NCBI RefSeq assembly: GCF_004345665.1
Contig: NZ_SLWR01000011.1
Coordinates: 186,001 to 250,000, forward strand
From: Kribbella antiqua
GTDB taxonomy: Bacteria > Actinomycetota > Actinomycetes > Propionibacteriales > Kribbellaceae
DNA: 64,000 nucleotides
Direction of reading: 5' to 3'
A program made the position numbers and the translations under genes. This document shows positions 35,547 through 45,029 of the stretch, one piece after another (position 1 is the first letter of the stretch; each line of letters begins with the position of its first letter). The notes below the pieces were generated by a model, which did not search any database, was not told the origin of the DNA, and saw only the letters and a program-made list of their open reading frames with translations.

Positions 35547-35775
35547 TCATCTTGCGGTGACGGTGATGGTGGTTGAGTAGCCGGCGAGGAGGCCGGTTAC
35601 GGCTGGTTTGTAGACGCGGTAGCGGTAGGTGCGTGCGCGACGGGCGGATCGTCCGGCACTGGAACGTGCTCGACCAACTCAGCTGGCTGACCCAGTTGGG
35701 CGTCGTACCGGCGCCTTCCAGCGCGTAGCGGAAAGTGTCGGAGGCCGCAGATACGTTGCGCGCGCTCACATGGCG
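35547..35775 (-). pseudogene. C-terminal remnant of a secreted beta-domain protein
   Basis: On the minus strand the sequence reads VSAASDTFRYALEGAGTTPN and NWVSQLSWSSTFQ in one frame, then after an extra base RTYRYRVYKPAVTGLLAGYS and TTITVTAR with a stop. This is the typical end of an actinobacterial secreted all-beta domain. No start or upstream portion exists, and the frame is broken near 35665. It is a leftover of a larger gene. Confidence 0.6.
35582..35616. repeat. 35-bp repeat, copy 2 (secreted-protein tail)
   Basis: Partner of 33352-33386, 33 of 35 identical, same orientation, about 2.2 kb apart. The pair flanks the chimeric GAF/ANTAR frame and the TRAP-like lipoprotein gene. Confidence 0.75.
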
Positions 35776-35786
35776 TGGATCAGGGC

Positions 35787-36680
35787 CTACTCGTGATCTG
35801 ACCGGTGGCGGGCCCGGGGCTCGTGAACGATCGCCAGTGGGTACGACGCGTGATGCAGTACGCCGCGCGCGGTCGAACCAAGGAGCAGGGACACCAGCCG
35901 GTTGTGGTTGCGGCCGCCCAGGACGAGCAACTGACCCGCTGCTTCGCGCATGGCGTCGGCCAAGCCGAAGACCGGATGATCGCGCCGGTTCTCGGTCTCG
36001 AAGACGACCTCGGGGTACTTGTCCCGCCACAGCTGGGCTGTGCTCTCCAGTCGCTGCTGGTTGTGTTGCCGCCACTCGGCGACGGTCCCCGTTGCCGGCG
36101 TCGCATCCCAGGTGTAGATGCTCGGGACGTCCCAGACGTGCACGAGCCGGACCGGGGCGCCGCGCTCCTCCGCCAGACCGATCGCGAACTCGATGGCGGA
36201 GTGGCACTGTTCGGACTCGTCGACGCCGACCACGATCGGTGCGGACGGCTCTCCCGGCTGCCACTCGTCCGGCACCACGACGACCGGTATGTGTGCCTCG
36301 TGAGCGACCGCCTCGGCCGTAGAACCGAGCAGCCTCCGGCCGAGCAGTCCGTGCCCGTGCCGGCCCACGACGAGCATCCGAGACTCTTCGGCGGCTCGCG
36401 CCAGCGTGCGCGCCGACGGACCGGCCAGTACGTCGACCGTGTACGTCAGACCCCCGCCGTGCTGAGTCAGGTAGTCACTGACGCTGCTGCCGAGTCGCTG
36501 GGCGCCCTGGCTCTCGCCCGGGGCCGCGAACTGTGGCCCAGCCGGTGCCTTGCTCTCCACGACGTGGAACGCCTTGATCGGCATGGCACTGAGCTTCGCC
36601 TCCAGCAAGGCCCAGTCCACGGCTCCTGCCTTGGCCCACGACGCGTCAATACCGACCGCGATACCGAACTGCCTGGGCAT
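35787..36680 (-). CDS. Universal stress protein, two USP domains
   Basis: 297 residues from the ATG at 36680 (AAGGAGACATC upstream), two tandem USP domains. The first has the ATP-binding signature GRHGHGLLGRRLLGSTAEAV. The second (GGRNHNRLVSLLLGSTA) has lost the first glycine of the G-x2-G pattern and may not bind ATP. Double USP proteins in actinobacteria are typical of hypoxia or dormancy regulons. The start lies inside the end of the flavodoxin gene (35-bp overlap), so the two are one transcription unit. Confidence 0.92.
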   Translation of the reverse strand: MPRQFGIAVGIDASWAKAGAVDWALLEAKLSAMPIKAFHVVESKAPAGPQFAAPGESQGAQRLGSSVSDYLTQHGGGLTYTVDVLAGPSARTLARAAEESRMLVVGRHGHGLLGRRLLGSTAEAVAHEAHIPVVVVPDEWQPGEPSAPIVVGVDESEQCHSAIEFAIGLAEERGAPVRLVHVWDVPSIYTWDATPATGTVAEWRQHNQQRLESTAQLWRDKYPEVVFETENRRDHPVFGLADAMREAAGQLLVLGGRNHNRLVSLLLGSTARGVLHHASYPLAIVHEPRARHRSDHE

Positions 36681-37224
36681 GATGTCTCCTTCCAAGCTGC
36701 GGCTTGAGTTCGGCCGCCAGTTCCTTGCCCCAGGCGCGGGCCCGGTCGATCTCGCCCGGTTCGATCGGCCCGGTCATGTCATGCACGAAGAAGCTTTCCG
36801 GGGCGGCGACCAGCGTGAAGCCGCGACGCCGCAATAGCCTCCCGGCCGACCGAGCGGCCGATCCGGGCAGTCGCCGTACCTTGGCGACCCGAGTGTCGAA
36901 GGTGACGGCCGTCGTCTGCGTCGTACGATCGGGCAATCCCTGCAGCCACTCCCTGATGCCGGTCTCAGGCGGCATCATCACCTGGTCCTGTTGGGCTGCC
37001 TGCATCCTGGTGGAGCGCCTGCTCAAGCTGAAGGCATGCGTCGGGCCGCCGACGACCAGCAGCCGGACGTCCGCTGGAATCTCCGCCGGCGCCTGATCGG
37101 CACGCACCAACTCGGTGGTGATGACGTCCCGCAGGCCGTCCCTGATCGCAAGGGCGATCTTGTGTGTGTTGCCGAACATCGACTCGAAGACGATGAGCGC
37201 TCGTGGTGTCCCTAACCTGGACAT
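36646..37224 (-). CDS. Flavodoxin domain protein
   Basis: 192 residues. The N-terminal FMN phosphate loop is IVFESMFGNTHKIA at about residues 11-24, followed by the LLVVGGPTHAFSLS segment that packs on the isoalloxazine ring. The protein is longer than electron-transfer flavodoxins and resembles the stand-alone flavodoxin-fold redox proteins found beside USP genes. A DosR-like palindrome lies 36 bases upstream. It is divergent from the PPK2 gene and co-transcribed with the USP gene. Confidence 0.88.
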   Translation of the reverse strand: MSRLGTPRALIVFESMFGNTHKIALAIRDGLRDVITTELVRADQAPAEIPADVRLLVVGGPTHAFSLSRRSTRMQAAQQDQVMMPPETGIREWLQGLPDRTTQTTAVTFDTRVAKVRRLPGSAARSAGRLLRRRGFTLVAAPESFFVHDMTGPIEPGEIDRARAWGKELAAELKPQLGRRHHAQAVRYRGRY

Positions 37225-37259
37225 GGTCAGATCGTCCCGCCACCGGCCCGCTCCCGGCA

Positions 37260-37273
37260 GGGCCCGTGGTCAC
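37260..37273. promoter_or_regulatory. DosR/DevR-like box, flavodoxin-PPK2 divergent gap
   Basis: Minus strand GTGACCACGGGCCC fits the GGGAC-N-WW-N-G-N-CCC pattern at 12 of 14 constrained or free positions. It sits between the divergent flavodoxin and PPK2 starts. Confidence 0.4.
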
Positions 37274-37350
37274 CGCCCAGCCCGCCAAAAGGCCTGACTG
37301 CGCGGACTCGACGTACTCTCGCTCTATCCGGGATCCACGGGAGGACAGCG

Positions 37351-38163
37351 ATGGCGGGTGCAAAGGATGGACGGCTGCCGAAGAAGCTGTACGAGCGCGA
37401 GTTGTTGCGGCTGCAGGCCGAACTGGTGACGTTGCAGGAGTGGGTTCGCGTCGAGGGTGCGCGCGTGGTCGTCGTCTTCGAGGGGCGCGACGCGGCCGGC
37501 AAGGGCAGCACGATCAAGCGGGTGACGGAGTTCCTCAATCCCCGGGTCGCGCGGATCGTGGCACTGCCCGCACCTACCGAGCGGCAGCGCACGCAGTGGT
37601 ATTTCCAGCGGTACGTCGAACACCTGCCGGCGGCCGGGGAGATCGTGCTGTTCGACCGCAGCTGGTACAACCGGGCCGGTGTCGAGCGGGTGATGAAGTT
37701 CTGCACCAGCAAGGAGTACTCGCGGTTCCTGCATCAGTGCCCGATCTACGAGCGGCTGCTCGTCGAGGACGGCGTACTGCTGCGCAAGTATTGGTTCTCG
37801 GTCAGCGACGGCGAGCAGGAGAAGCGGTTCCGCAGCCGGCTCGACGACCCGATGCGCCGCTGGAAGCTCTCCCCGATGGACCTGGAGTCGATCTCGCGGT
37901 GGGAGGACTACTCGCGCGCCAAGGACGAGATGTTCGTCCACACCGACATCCCGGAGGCGCCGTGGTACGTCGTCGAGAGCGAGGACAAGCGCGCGGCGCG
38001 CATCAATATGATCGCCCACCTGCTGTCCACCATCCCGTACCACGAGGTGCAACGCCCGCCGCTGGAACTGCCGCCGCGGCCACCATCCGGTGGCTACGAA
38101 CGCACTCCCCGCGACATGCAGACGCAGGTCCCCGACCACGCCGCAAGCCTTCTCAGATCCTGA
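37351..38163 (+). CDS. ppk2: Polyphosphate kinase 2
   Basis: 270 residues, the length of single-domain PPK2. Walker A GRDAAGKGS is at residues 45-53, and the lid/Walker B FDRSWYNRAGVE at 101-112. The following KFCTSKEYSRFLHQCP and KYWFSVSDGEQEKRF segments are standard. It uses polyphosphate to phosphorylate NDP or NMP in the cytosol, regenerating nucleotides under energy stress. The ATG at 37351 has GGAGG upstream. The context of USP and nitroreductase genes supports a starvation or low-oxygen role. Confidence 0.94.
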   Translation: MAGAKDGRLPKKLYERELLRLQAELVTLQEWVRVEGARVVVVFEGRDAAGKGSTIKRVTEFLNPRVARIVALPAPTERQRTQWYFQRYVEHLPAAGEIVLFDRSWYNRAGVERVMKFCTSKEYSRFLHQCPIYERLLVEDGVLLRKYWFSVSDGEQEKRFRSRLDDPMRRWKLSPMDLESISRWEDYSRAKDEMFVHTDIPEAPWYVVESEDKRAARINMIAHLLSTIPYHEVQRPPLELPPRPPSGGYERTPRDMQTQVPDHAASLLRS

Positions 38164-38215
38164 CCGGTTCGAACATCATCACCTCCATTCCATTCGCACC
38201 TCGCCGAACTCAGCA

Positions 38216-38229
38216 GGGCCGAAGGACCT
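38216..38229. promoter_or_regulatory. DosR/DevR-like box before the Acg-like operon
   Basis: GGGCCGAAGGACCT: a palindromic match to GGGNC-N-WW-N-G-T-CCC with about two mismatches, 70 bases before the small gene at 38299. Confidence 0.4.
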
Positions 38230-38298
38230 GGCTCCTCGGGACCCATGCCGCTGCCCGGCGGTGAGACACCGCGGCAGGCTGAAGGGTGAGGAGGACTC

Positions 38299-38520
38299 AT
38301 GACGATGGACGCAGCCGACTCGCCGGTCCGCGAATTCGATCGGTGGGACGACGATCTGGTCAGGCTCGAGGCGGTCGACCTGCTCGACGATCTCCAGCGT
38401 GAACTGGTGAGGCCGGGCCAGACCGGCCAATTGGACCTACACATCAACGAGACGCTCGCAGTGATCCGAGTCCTCGGCACCGTCGTACGCCGCGTTCACC
38501 AACTCGACCACGCCCGATGA
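38299..38520 (+). CDS. Small hypothetical protein, 73 aa
   Basis: An acidic helical protein behind GTGAGGAGG, starting at the ATG at 38299. Its stop overlaps the next start (ATGA), so it is the leader gene of the nitroreductase operon. It has no domain I recognise. The LDLHINETLAVIRVLGTVVR segment looks like a dimerising helix. Given the coupling, it may be a partner or chaperone of the nitroreductase-like protein. Confidence 0.75.
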   Translation: MTMDAADSPVREFDRWDDDLVRLEAVDLLDDLQRELVRPGQTGQLDLHINETLAVIRVLGTVVRRVHQLDHAR

Positions 38521-39482
38521 GTATCACCGAAGACGAGGTGGGCATCCTGCTCACCGCGGCCGGGCAGGCACCCTCGATGCACAACACCCAACCCTGGCGC
38601 TTCGAGATCGACGGCCCGGTGATCGACGTACTGCTGGACACCGACCGAACCCTGCCCGTAGCCGATCCGGCCAACAGACTGGTCCGCGTCGGCCTCGGCG
38701 CCGCGGCCTTCAACCTCCGCGTCGCCGCCGCCATGCTCGGCCACGAGACAACGCTGGCGATCGACCCCGATCCCGCCGTGCCGGATGTGGTCGTGCGGAT
38801 CTTCCTGTCTTCGCGGAACACGCCTGTCGCGGGCCTCAGTTCCCTGTACGGCGAACTGGGCCGGCGCTTCACGTATCGCGGTCCAATGGTCGACGCGCCG
38901 ATCTCGCCCTGGCTGATGCAGCGGCTGAGCGAGGCAGCGAAGGCGGAACAAGCTGACTTGGCCTGGCTCGACCAGGAGCAGCGCGCACGCCTCGGTTCGA
39001 TCATCCGGGCTGCCGACGACCGCGACGTACACGAAGAAGACCGACTGCAAGAGCGTGACCAGTGGATCGGCGGCGACCGCGATTCCGAAGGTGTCCCGAA
39101 CTCCGCCCTCGGCCCGCTACCGGCCCGTCCCGCGGCCATCCGGGACCTCGCCGCAGGCGCCGACCACCCACGCCGCGGCACGGCCGTCTTCGAGTCGGCG
39201 CCGATCATCGCGGTCCTCGGTACCGTGCAGGACGACGAGCAGGCCTGGGTACGAGCGGGCCTGGCACTCGAGCGAGTGTTGCTCATGGCAACTTCCCACG
39301 ACCTGGCCGCATCATTCCTCAACCAGGCAGTCGAATACCCACCCCTCCGCGATCAGGTCCGCTCGCTGATCGGCCGCGACACCTGGCCCCACCTGATCAT
39401 CCGCATCGGCTACCCAGCCGAGGCAACCGGCCTAACCCCCCGCCGCCCCTGGCAGGAGACCCTCAACAGGCGAGCCCGATGA
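38517..39482 (+). CDS. Acg-like nitroreductase family protein
   Basis: 321 residues. The N-terminal GQAPSMHNTQPWRFEI is the family signature for flavin binding, and a second half-domain follows with AVLGTVQDDEQAWVRAGLALE and LLMATSHDLAASFLNQ. This matches the Acg (Rv2032) group, which is DosR-regulated in mycobacteria and thought to sequester FMN rather than reduce nitro compounds. It overlaps genes on both sides by 4 bases. A DosR-like box precedes the operon. Confidence 0.9.
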   Translation: MSITEDEVGILLTAAGQAPSMHNTQPWRFEIDGPVIDVLLDTDRTLPVADPANRLVRVGLGAAAFNLRVAAAMLGHETTLAIDPDPAVPDVVVRIFLSSRNTPVAGLSSLYGELGRRFTYRGPMVDAPISPWLMQRLSEAAKAEQADLAWLDQEQRARLGSIIRAADDRDVHEEDRLQERDQWIGGDRDSEGVPNSALGPLPARPAAIRDLAAGADHPRRGTAVFESAPIIAVLGTVQDDEQAWVRAGLALERVLLMATSHDLAASFLNQAVEYPPLRDQVRSLIGRDTWPHLIIRIGYPAEATGLTPRRPWQETLNRRAR

Positions 39483-40057
39483 CCGACACGATCGCCATGC
39501 CACTTCGCGCCGGAGCCGAGATGACGGCGCTTGCGCGCTTCCACCGCGATGTCACCTGGACCGGAACGATCGAGGCCGGCGCACTCGGCCCCGACAGTCC
39601 CGCGATGACCGCTACCGGTGGCGGCGTCCACCGGGTGATTCAGGACGGTCTGTGGATCGTCGGGGACTACTGGCAGGACCAGTTCCTTGCCGACGGCACC
39701 TTTGTTCTCCGCTGGCAACTGCACTGGGTTGCAGGCTGGGACCCGCAGGCCAAGGAGTACCGCGCCGCCATCGCGGACAACTACGGGCACACCGAGATCC
39801 TGCGCGGCCAGATCGACGGCGATCTGCTCACCTTCCAGACGATCGGGCGGAAGCCCGTCCGGATCCGCCTGTTCTGGCACCTCGTCGACGACACCACGAT
39901 GACCTGGCGCAACGAGGCATCCATCAACAGCGGACCGTTCCAGCTGGTCGAGCGGTACGTCTGCAGCACCGTCAGTCCTCCCACAGGCTCGGGCGGAGGA
40001 ACCGGTGCTCATCAGGACGCAGGGCGCGAAGCCAGCGGACCGCCAGCCACACGCTGA
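39479..40057 (+). CDS. DUF1579-like beta-barrel protein, extended C-terminus
   Basis: 192 residues. The core (to about residue 160) is beta-rich with aromatic pairs (VIQDGLWIVGDYWQDQF, LRWQLHWVAGWDP, YGHTEILRGQIDGD), like DUF1579/lipocalin-type proteins. The last about 30 residues are Gly/Ser/Pro-rich, lie opposite the end of the convergent membrane gene, and look like read-through past a lost stop. It is the third gene of the Acg-like operon. Function unknown; a small hydrophobic ligand is plausible. Confidence 0.75.
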   Translation: MTDTIAMPLRAGAEMTALARFHRDVTWTGTIEAGALGPDSPAMTATGGGVHRVIQDGLWIVGDYWQDQFLADGTFVLRWQLHWVAGWDPQAKEYRAAIADNYGHTEILRGQIDGDLLTFQTIGRKPVRIRLFWHLVDDTTMTWRNEASINSGPFQLVERYVCSTVSPPTGSGGGTGAHQDAGREASGPPATR

Positions 40058-40732
40058 CCGCGAGCAACACCGCTGACGGACCCACATCGCGCCCGAGCTG
40101 CAACGTCGTACCGGAGACCAGGGCTGCCGCCCGACCGCAGCGATGCACGACAGTACGACGACCAGGTCGAGCACGAACACCGGATACGGCGTACCGCCGA
40201 CGCCCTCCGGATCGGGAGCATCTCCTCCGGCGGCATACGGTACGAGCGTCGAGAGCCAGAGCAGCGCGAACAGGACCGCCACGACGAGCAGCATCCAGCC
40301 GGTCCCGCGCTCGAGCCGCCGCGAGTCGATCCGTTCCCACGCCGAACCACGTAGCCGGAGCAATCCATCAAGCAGAGCCGCTCCGGCGAGCGACTCGATA
40401 ACGACGTACACAAGAAAGACGCGGTTCATCGGGACGCCGATCAGATAGATCGCGTAGCTGTAGACGACGTACGCCAAGAGGCCGAGCCGAGCGAGGTGGC
40501 TACGCGGGGAGATCGGACGGCGACGGACGAGCAGGACCAGCAGGCCAGCGACCACGATGCTGCACACGTCCTGGGCCTGCGCACCCAGCACAGTCGCGGC
40601 CGGAAGATCGCGATAAGGCTCGTCTGCCAATAGTCCGTACGCCGACGCCACCACGATGCCCGCGGCAAGCACAACGCTGGACCACAGCGTCACAGCGGTG
40701 GCCTCGGTCGCGGTTGTCCTTTGGGTGGTCAT
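39972..40732 (-). pseudogene. Frameshifted multi-pass membrane protein
   Basis: From the ATG at 40732 the frame encodes about 200 residues with five or six membrane helices (VTLWSSVVLAAGIVVASAYG at the start, VFVLDLVVVLSCIAAVG near the end). Near 40125 the frame is lost. The natural ending, with one more helix (SAVLLAVSVWLAVRWLRALR) and LRPSLWED plus a stop at 39972, lies in another frame. Losing one G from a GGG run would explain it. It may be a real mutation or a sequencing error. The 3' end overlaps the convergent DUF1579-like gene. Confidence 0.7.
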
Positions 40733-40796
40733 ACCTCCAAGTTCGTCAGGCGTGCGCGGGCGGACCAGGGCATTAGGTCTCCGGGACTCAGGTCGT

Positions 40797-40810
40797 GGGA
40801 CCTTCGCCCC
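40797..40810. promoter_or_regulatory. DosR/DevR-like box before the second USP gene
   Basis: GGGACCTTCGCCCC fits GGGAC-N-WW-N-G-N-CCC at every fixed position. It lies 36-49 bases before the GTG start. A partial second site (GGGACTCAGGTC) sits directly upstream at about 40783. Confidence 0.6.
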
Positions 40811-40845
40811 TGCACTCGCGGCCGGCGCCGGTCCATCGTGAAGGT

Positions 40846-41646
40846 GTGAAACCCAGACCAGTAGTGGCAGGTGTCGACGGATCGCTTGCCGCGGAGGCCG
40901 CGATCAGATGGGCGACCGCCGAGGCCGCCTCCCGCGGAGCCGAACTACACCTGATCCAAGCCGTCACACCTCTGCTCCCCGGGCATACCGTGGACCACGC
41001 GGCCGCTGTCGAGATCCTCGACGCCGCCGTCGCACTGGCCCGCGAGCTCGCTCCCGGTGTCGCCGTCGACGGCAGGCTTGATGACGGTACGCCGTCCGCG
41101 GCTCTGATCAAGGCATCGACGGAAGCAGACCTCGTGGTCATCGGCAGCCGCGGCCTCGGCCTGATGCTCGGCGCGCTGATCGGTTCGACCGGCCTGGACC
41201 TGGCCGCCAACGCCTGGTGCCCGATCGTCGTCGTACGCCCCGACCTGGCCGGCGAGTCCGGCACCCGCGTGGTGATCGGGTACGACGGCTCGTCCGCCAG
41301 CGATCGCGCCCTCGAACTCGGCCTCGACTACGCCCACCGGCACGAGCTAAAGCTCCGCGTGGTCGCCGCCCAGCCGCCAAACACCGAACTCCACCGCATC
41401 ACGCCAGAGGAACTACAAGCCGCCGTACACGACCGCGCCCACGGCCAGCACGCCGAACTCGTCCAGATCACCGGCCACCCCGCCGAACACCTCCTCCGCC
41501 TATCCGCCGACGCACGCCTGATCGTCCTCGGAGCCCGCGGCCGCGGCGGCTTCACAGGCATGCTCCTCGGCTCAACCACCCAAACCGTCCTACACCACGC
41601 CCACTGCCCAGTAGCCATAATCCCCACAGCCGCACTCGGAGGCTGA
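40846..41646 (+). CDS. Universal stress protein, two USP domains
   Basis: 266 residues from the GTG at 40846, where VVAGVDGS begins the first strand. Both domains keep the ATP-binding G-x2-G-x9-G-S/T signature: GSRGLGLMLGALIGSTG in the first and GARGRGGFTGMLLGSTT in the second. Such ATP-binding double USPs (Rv2623 type) can slow growth in mycobacteria. A fully matching DosR-like box lies just upstream, the best of the three in this island. Confidence 0.92.
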   Translation: MKPRPVVAGVDGSLAAEAAIRWATAEAASRGAELHLIQAVTPLLPGHTVDHAAAVEILDAAVALARELAPGVAVDGRLDDGTPSAALIKASTEADLVVIGSRGLGLMLGALIGSTGLDLAANAWCPIVVVRPDLAGESGTRVVIGYDGSSASDRALELGLDYAHRHELKLRVVAAQPPNTELHRITPEELQAAVHDRAHGQHAELVQITGHPAEHLLRLSADARLIVLGARGRGGFTGMLLGSTTQTVLHHAHCPVAIIPTAALGG

Positions 41647-42050
41647 TCACGGACCAGAGATAGCGGCGCACAGAATGCTCTTGTAACAGGAGAGGATCCG
41701 AACGGATGACCACGGTGCGTGTGGTGCCGGCGACCGCTGAGATGTGGCCACAACTCGGCCGAGTCTTCGGACCCCGCGAGAAGAACCCCGATTCGTGCTG
41801 GTACCAACGCTTTCGTCGGCACGCGGAGCTCGATAACCGGAGCGCGCTGCACCGTCGCAGCACTACAACAGTCCAAGGGACTTGACCCGGGGTTCGAGTC
41901 CACCCGTTCCAAGCCGCGAACCTCCAGGTCAGACCGCATCTGCACAGTCTCAGATGCATTCATTGTCGGTGGAGGGGATCGCCAGCGCGACCTCTTGCCG
42001 CCTGGAGTTGACAAGAGTGTGTGCGAGGGGATGGCTAGCTGGCCAGGTGG
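41647..42050. other. 404-bp gap
   Basis: No gene recognised. Near 41893 there is a tRNA T-arm-like stretch (GGGGTTCGAGTCC) without the rest of a cloverleaf. It could be a decayed tRNA 3' end or integration scar, but the evidence is weak. Confidence 0.4.
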
Positions 42051-45029
42051 GTGGACACTGATCAGATGGGGAGCGCCCATGTACGACGGCGGGATCCTCC
42101 GCTCGCCGGCCGACCGATTGAGCAACATTTGCTCGTGACTGCTCTGGAGCATGCCGCGAGTGGTCATCCCTGCGCGATGGTCGTGCACGGGGAGGCTGGC
42201 GTGGGCAAGACCCACCTGGTCCGCAAAACCTGCGAAGGTCTGGGCGATGGAACACAGGTGCTATGGGGATCCTCTGTGCACTTCGGCGAGGCTACCGTCC
42301 CTTTCGGGCCAGTAGCAGGTGCTTTGCAGGCCTGGCACGCGCAGGCCGACGAGGAGTCCCGCATGGACGTGTTGTCCGGAGCCGGTGATCTGGGCACTCT
42401 CTTGCCTGGACTGACAGAGGCCCGAACAACGGAACCGGGACAACTGCTCCCGCTGATCGACACGGTTCTCCACCGCCTCGCAGATCGTGCACCGACCGTG
42501 CTGGTAATCGACGACCTGCAGTGGGCAGACACGGCATCGCTCGATGTACTCGCGTATCTGATCACCGGATTCCGCCGGCAGCGCCTGGCCCTGCTGGCGA
42601 CCTGCCGCGACGAGCACCGTGGCGACGGACATCCACTGCACGGCTGGCTCGCGGACATGCGGCGAATGCCGTTGTTCACTGAGGCTCACCTCGATCGGAT
42701 CAGTCTGGCTGCGACCGAGACGCAGATCGACGCTCTGTTGGGCCGTGTGGTGGACATCGATTTGGCCATCCAGGTCTATGAGCGTTCAGGCGGCAACCCG
42801 TATCTCACCGAACTTCTCGTACGTGGCCTTTCCGGTACGGAGGCAGAGCTTGCGGCGACTGCGCCGGCTGCATTGAAGGACGCGCTGCTGGCCAGCTGGC
42901 ACGGCCTGTCGACCATGACGCGGCAGGTCACTCGTTTGCTTGCTGTCGGCGGTCGCCCGACAGAGCTCGCGGTGCTGGCTGACGTGGCGAGCGAACACAG
43001 CATCTCCCCAGCACTGCTGTACTCGTGCCTGACCGAGGCCCGCGATCATGGCGTTCTACAGGCGGACGGTGAGAGTCGTTCGTGGTTCCGTCACCCGCTG
43101 CTCGCCGACGTGCTGAACGACGAGCTTCCGCCGGGTCAGGCCGCGCGCATCGCGGCGACCTATGTGCGCGTCTTGGAGGCACGCCCGGTGACCGCGCCCG
43201 GACGCGCCGCCGACCTAGCTAGTCACAACCACCGAGCTGGAAGAATCGACGAGACCTACCGGTGGTCGCTGGCCGCGGCGGATGACGCCGCAGTACTGCG
43301 CGCAGCAGCCGTCGAAGCCATTCACCTGGAGCGCGCCTGCTCATTGTGGGACAAAGTGTCGCCAGACGTTCGCGGCTCCGCCGCAGGTCACGTGGACCTA
43401 CTCCGCCGGGCCAGCAGTGTCTGCGGCCGGGCCGGCCGGCTCGACACGGCCGTCACCTTGGTGGAGCACGCGCTTGAGCTGGTCGATCCGGATTCCGAGC
43501 CGCTTCTCACCAGCACGCTGCTGCTTGCATGCTGGGACGCCAAATATCGCAGCTCGACTACCGACAAGGCGCCGCTCGACGAACTCGTCGAGGCTGTTCA
43601 CCTCACGGCCGCTTACCCGGATGCTGCTGAGCGTGCGCTGGCGTTGGCCGGCGTGGCGACTGGGGAGAAGTGGGAGGGTTTGCAGGACGAGGCAGTCGCC
43701 CATGCCGAAGAGGCCGTACGGGTCGCGCGGAAGTCAGGGTCTGAGCTCGCGTTGGCCGGCGCCTTGAGCACCCGTGCATTCGTCCGTCCGCTGGACTCTG
43801 CGCATGATGCTCTCGCCGACGCGCAGGACGCCATGCGGCTGGCGCGATCGTGCGGGTCCACGGACTGGTTGGAGAAGGCCGCGAGATGGCAGTGGATCGC
43901 CTTGAGGCACCTAGGCAGGACAGAGAAGCCACGACCGAGGCGCAAGAGGTGTTCGAAGAAGTGCTCGGGGCGGGCTCGGTGTGGGCGTATTTCCTGGCCT
44001 CCAACGCCGCGGAGGGACTTCTTTGGCTAGGTCGTTGGAACGAGTGTCGTGAATTGCTTCGGACGGCATTGGCAGCACGCTGTGCTGGCATACCGGGAGC
44101 GTCGGTTCGATTGACGGCGGCACAGTTGGCTGCCCGCTGTGGACGGGTGGCAGAGGCCGAACCCACACCTCGACCGGGCGCTGGAGCTGGTCTCTGAGGA
44201 CTTCGCCGGACTCCACACAGACCTCAGCACTGCCGGCGCGGACGTATTCCTGGCGTCTGGGCAACCACGCAAAGCGCTGCGGTGGCTCCACAGCCGGATC
44301 GTCGTGCCGGCGAAACCCAGCTTCAACGAGGATCTCCTCGTCGATTTTGCCCATGCTGCCGCCGAGACCGCCCGAGCTGCTAGGGATGCTGAAGATGCGA
44401 ACGCCGAGGCACAGGCGCTCGCCACACTTGACGAACTGCTTGCCAGATGGCCAACCGAGCCGTTCACATCCGAGCGGCCGGACGTCGTGGACACGGCGAT
44501 GGCCAAGGCGCTCTACCGAGCCGAGGTGGCGCGCTGCCGCGGAGAGGCCGGACAGATTCAACTGTGGCGGCGGGCGATCGACAGATGCCACGCGGCCGGT
44601 GCGCTCTGGCCAGAAGCCACCTCGCGTCTGCGGTGCGCAGAGGCCATGCTGGCGACCGGATCGCGCACGTCCACAGTGAGCGAATTGTTGCGGCAGGCCC
44701 ACGCAACAGCTGTCGAACTCGGCGCACAACCACTGCGGAACGAGGTCGAGTCGCTCGCCCGGATGGCACGCATCACCCTTCGCGAACCTGCCGCGATCGC
44801 GGACACGCCCCGAGTTCAGGGCGCGCTGGCCAGCCTCACCGCCCGGGAACGGGAGATCCTCACCTTCCTGGTCGCCGGCCGCACAAACCACGAGATCGCC
44901 ACCGCCCTTGTGATCAGCACCAAGACCGTCAGCGTCCACGTCACCAACATCCTGCGCAAGACCGGCACCTCGACCCGCGTGGAGGCCGCCGCACTCGCCG
45001 ATCGATTGGCGACCTCTCGCGACAACTGA
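42051..45029 (+). pseudogene. LuxR family ATPase regulator (LAL type), two frameshifts
   Basis: A large AAA-LuxR regulator of about 990 residues if repaired. The first frame (GTG at 42051) has Walker A MVVHGEAGVGKTHLV and Walker B VLVIDDLQWAD, then TPR-like helices. Near 43930 the frame shifts to one encoding EATTEAQEVFEEVLG and RWNECRELLRTALAAR. Near 44163 it shifts again to the frame ending in a LuxR helix-turn-helix (LTAREREILTFLVAGRTNHE, TKTVSVHVTNILRKTG). Each lesion is explained by one base in a short homopolymer. The gene is therefore broken, or the sequence has errors here. Confidence 0.8.

Noticed and set aside
41880-41915. A possible tRNA (GGGGTTCGAGTCC T-arm-like stretch)
   Set aside because: The T-stem is mispaired at two positions, and no acceptor stem, D-arm or anticodon arm can be folded around it. 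At most it is a decayed tRNA end or integration scar.
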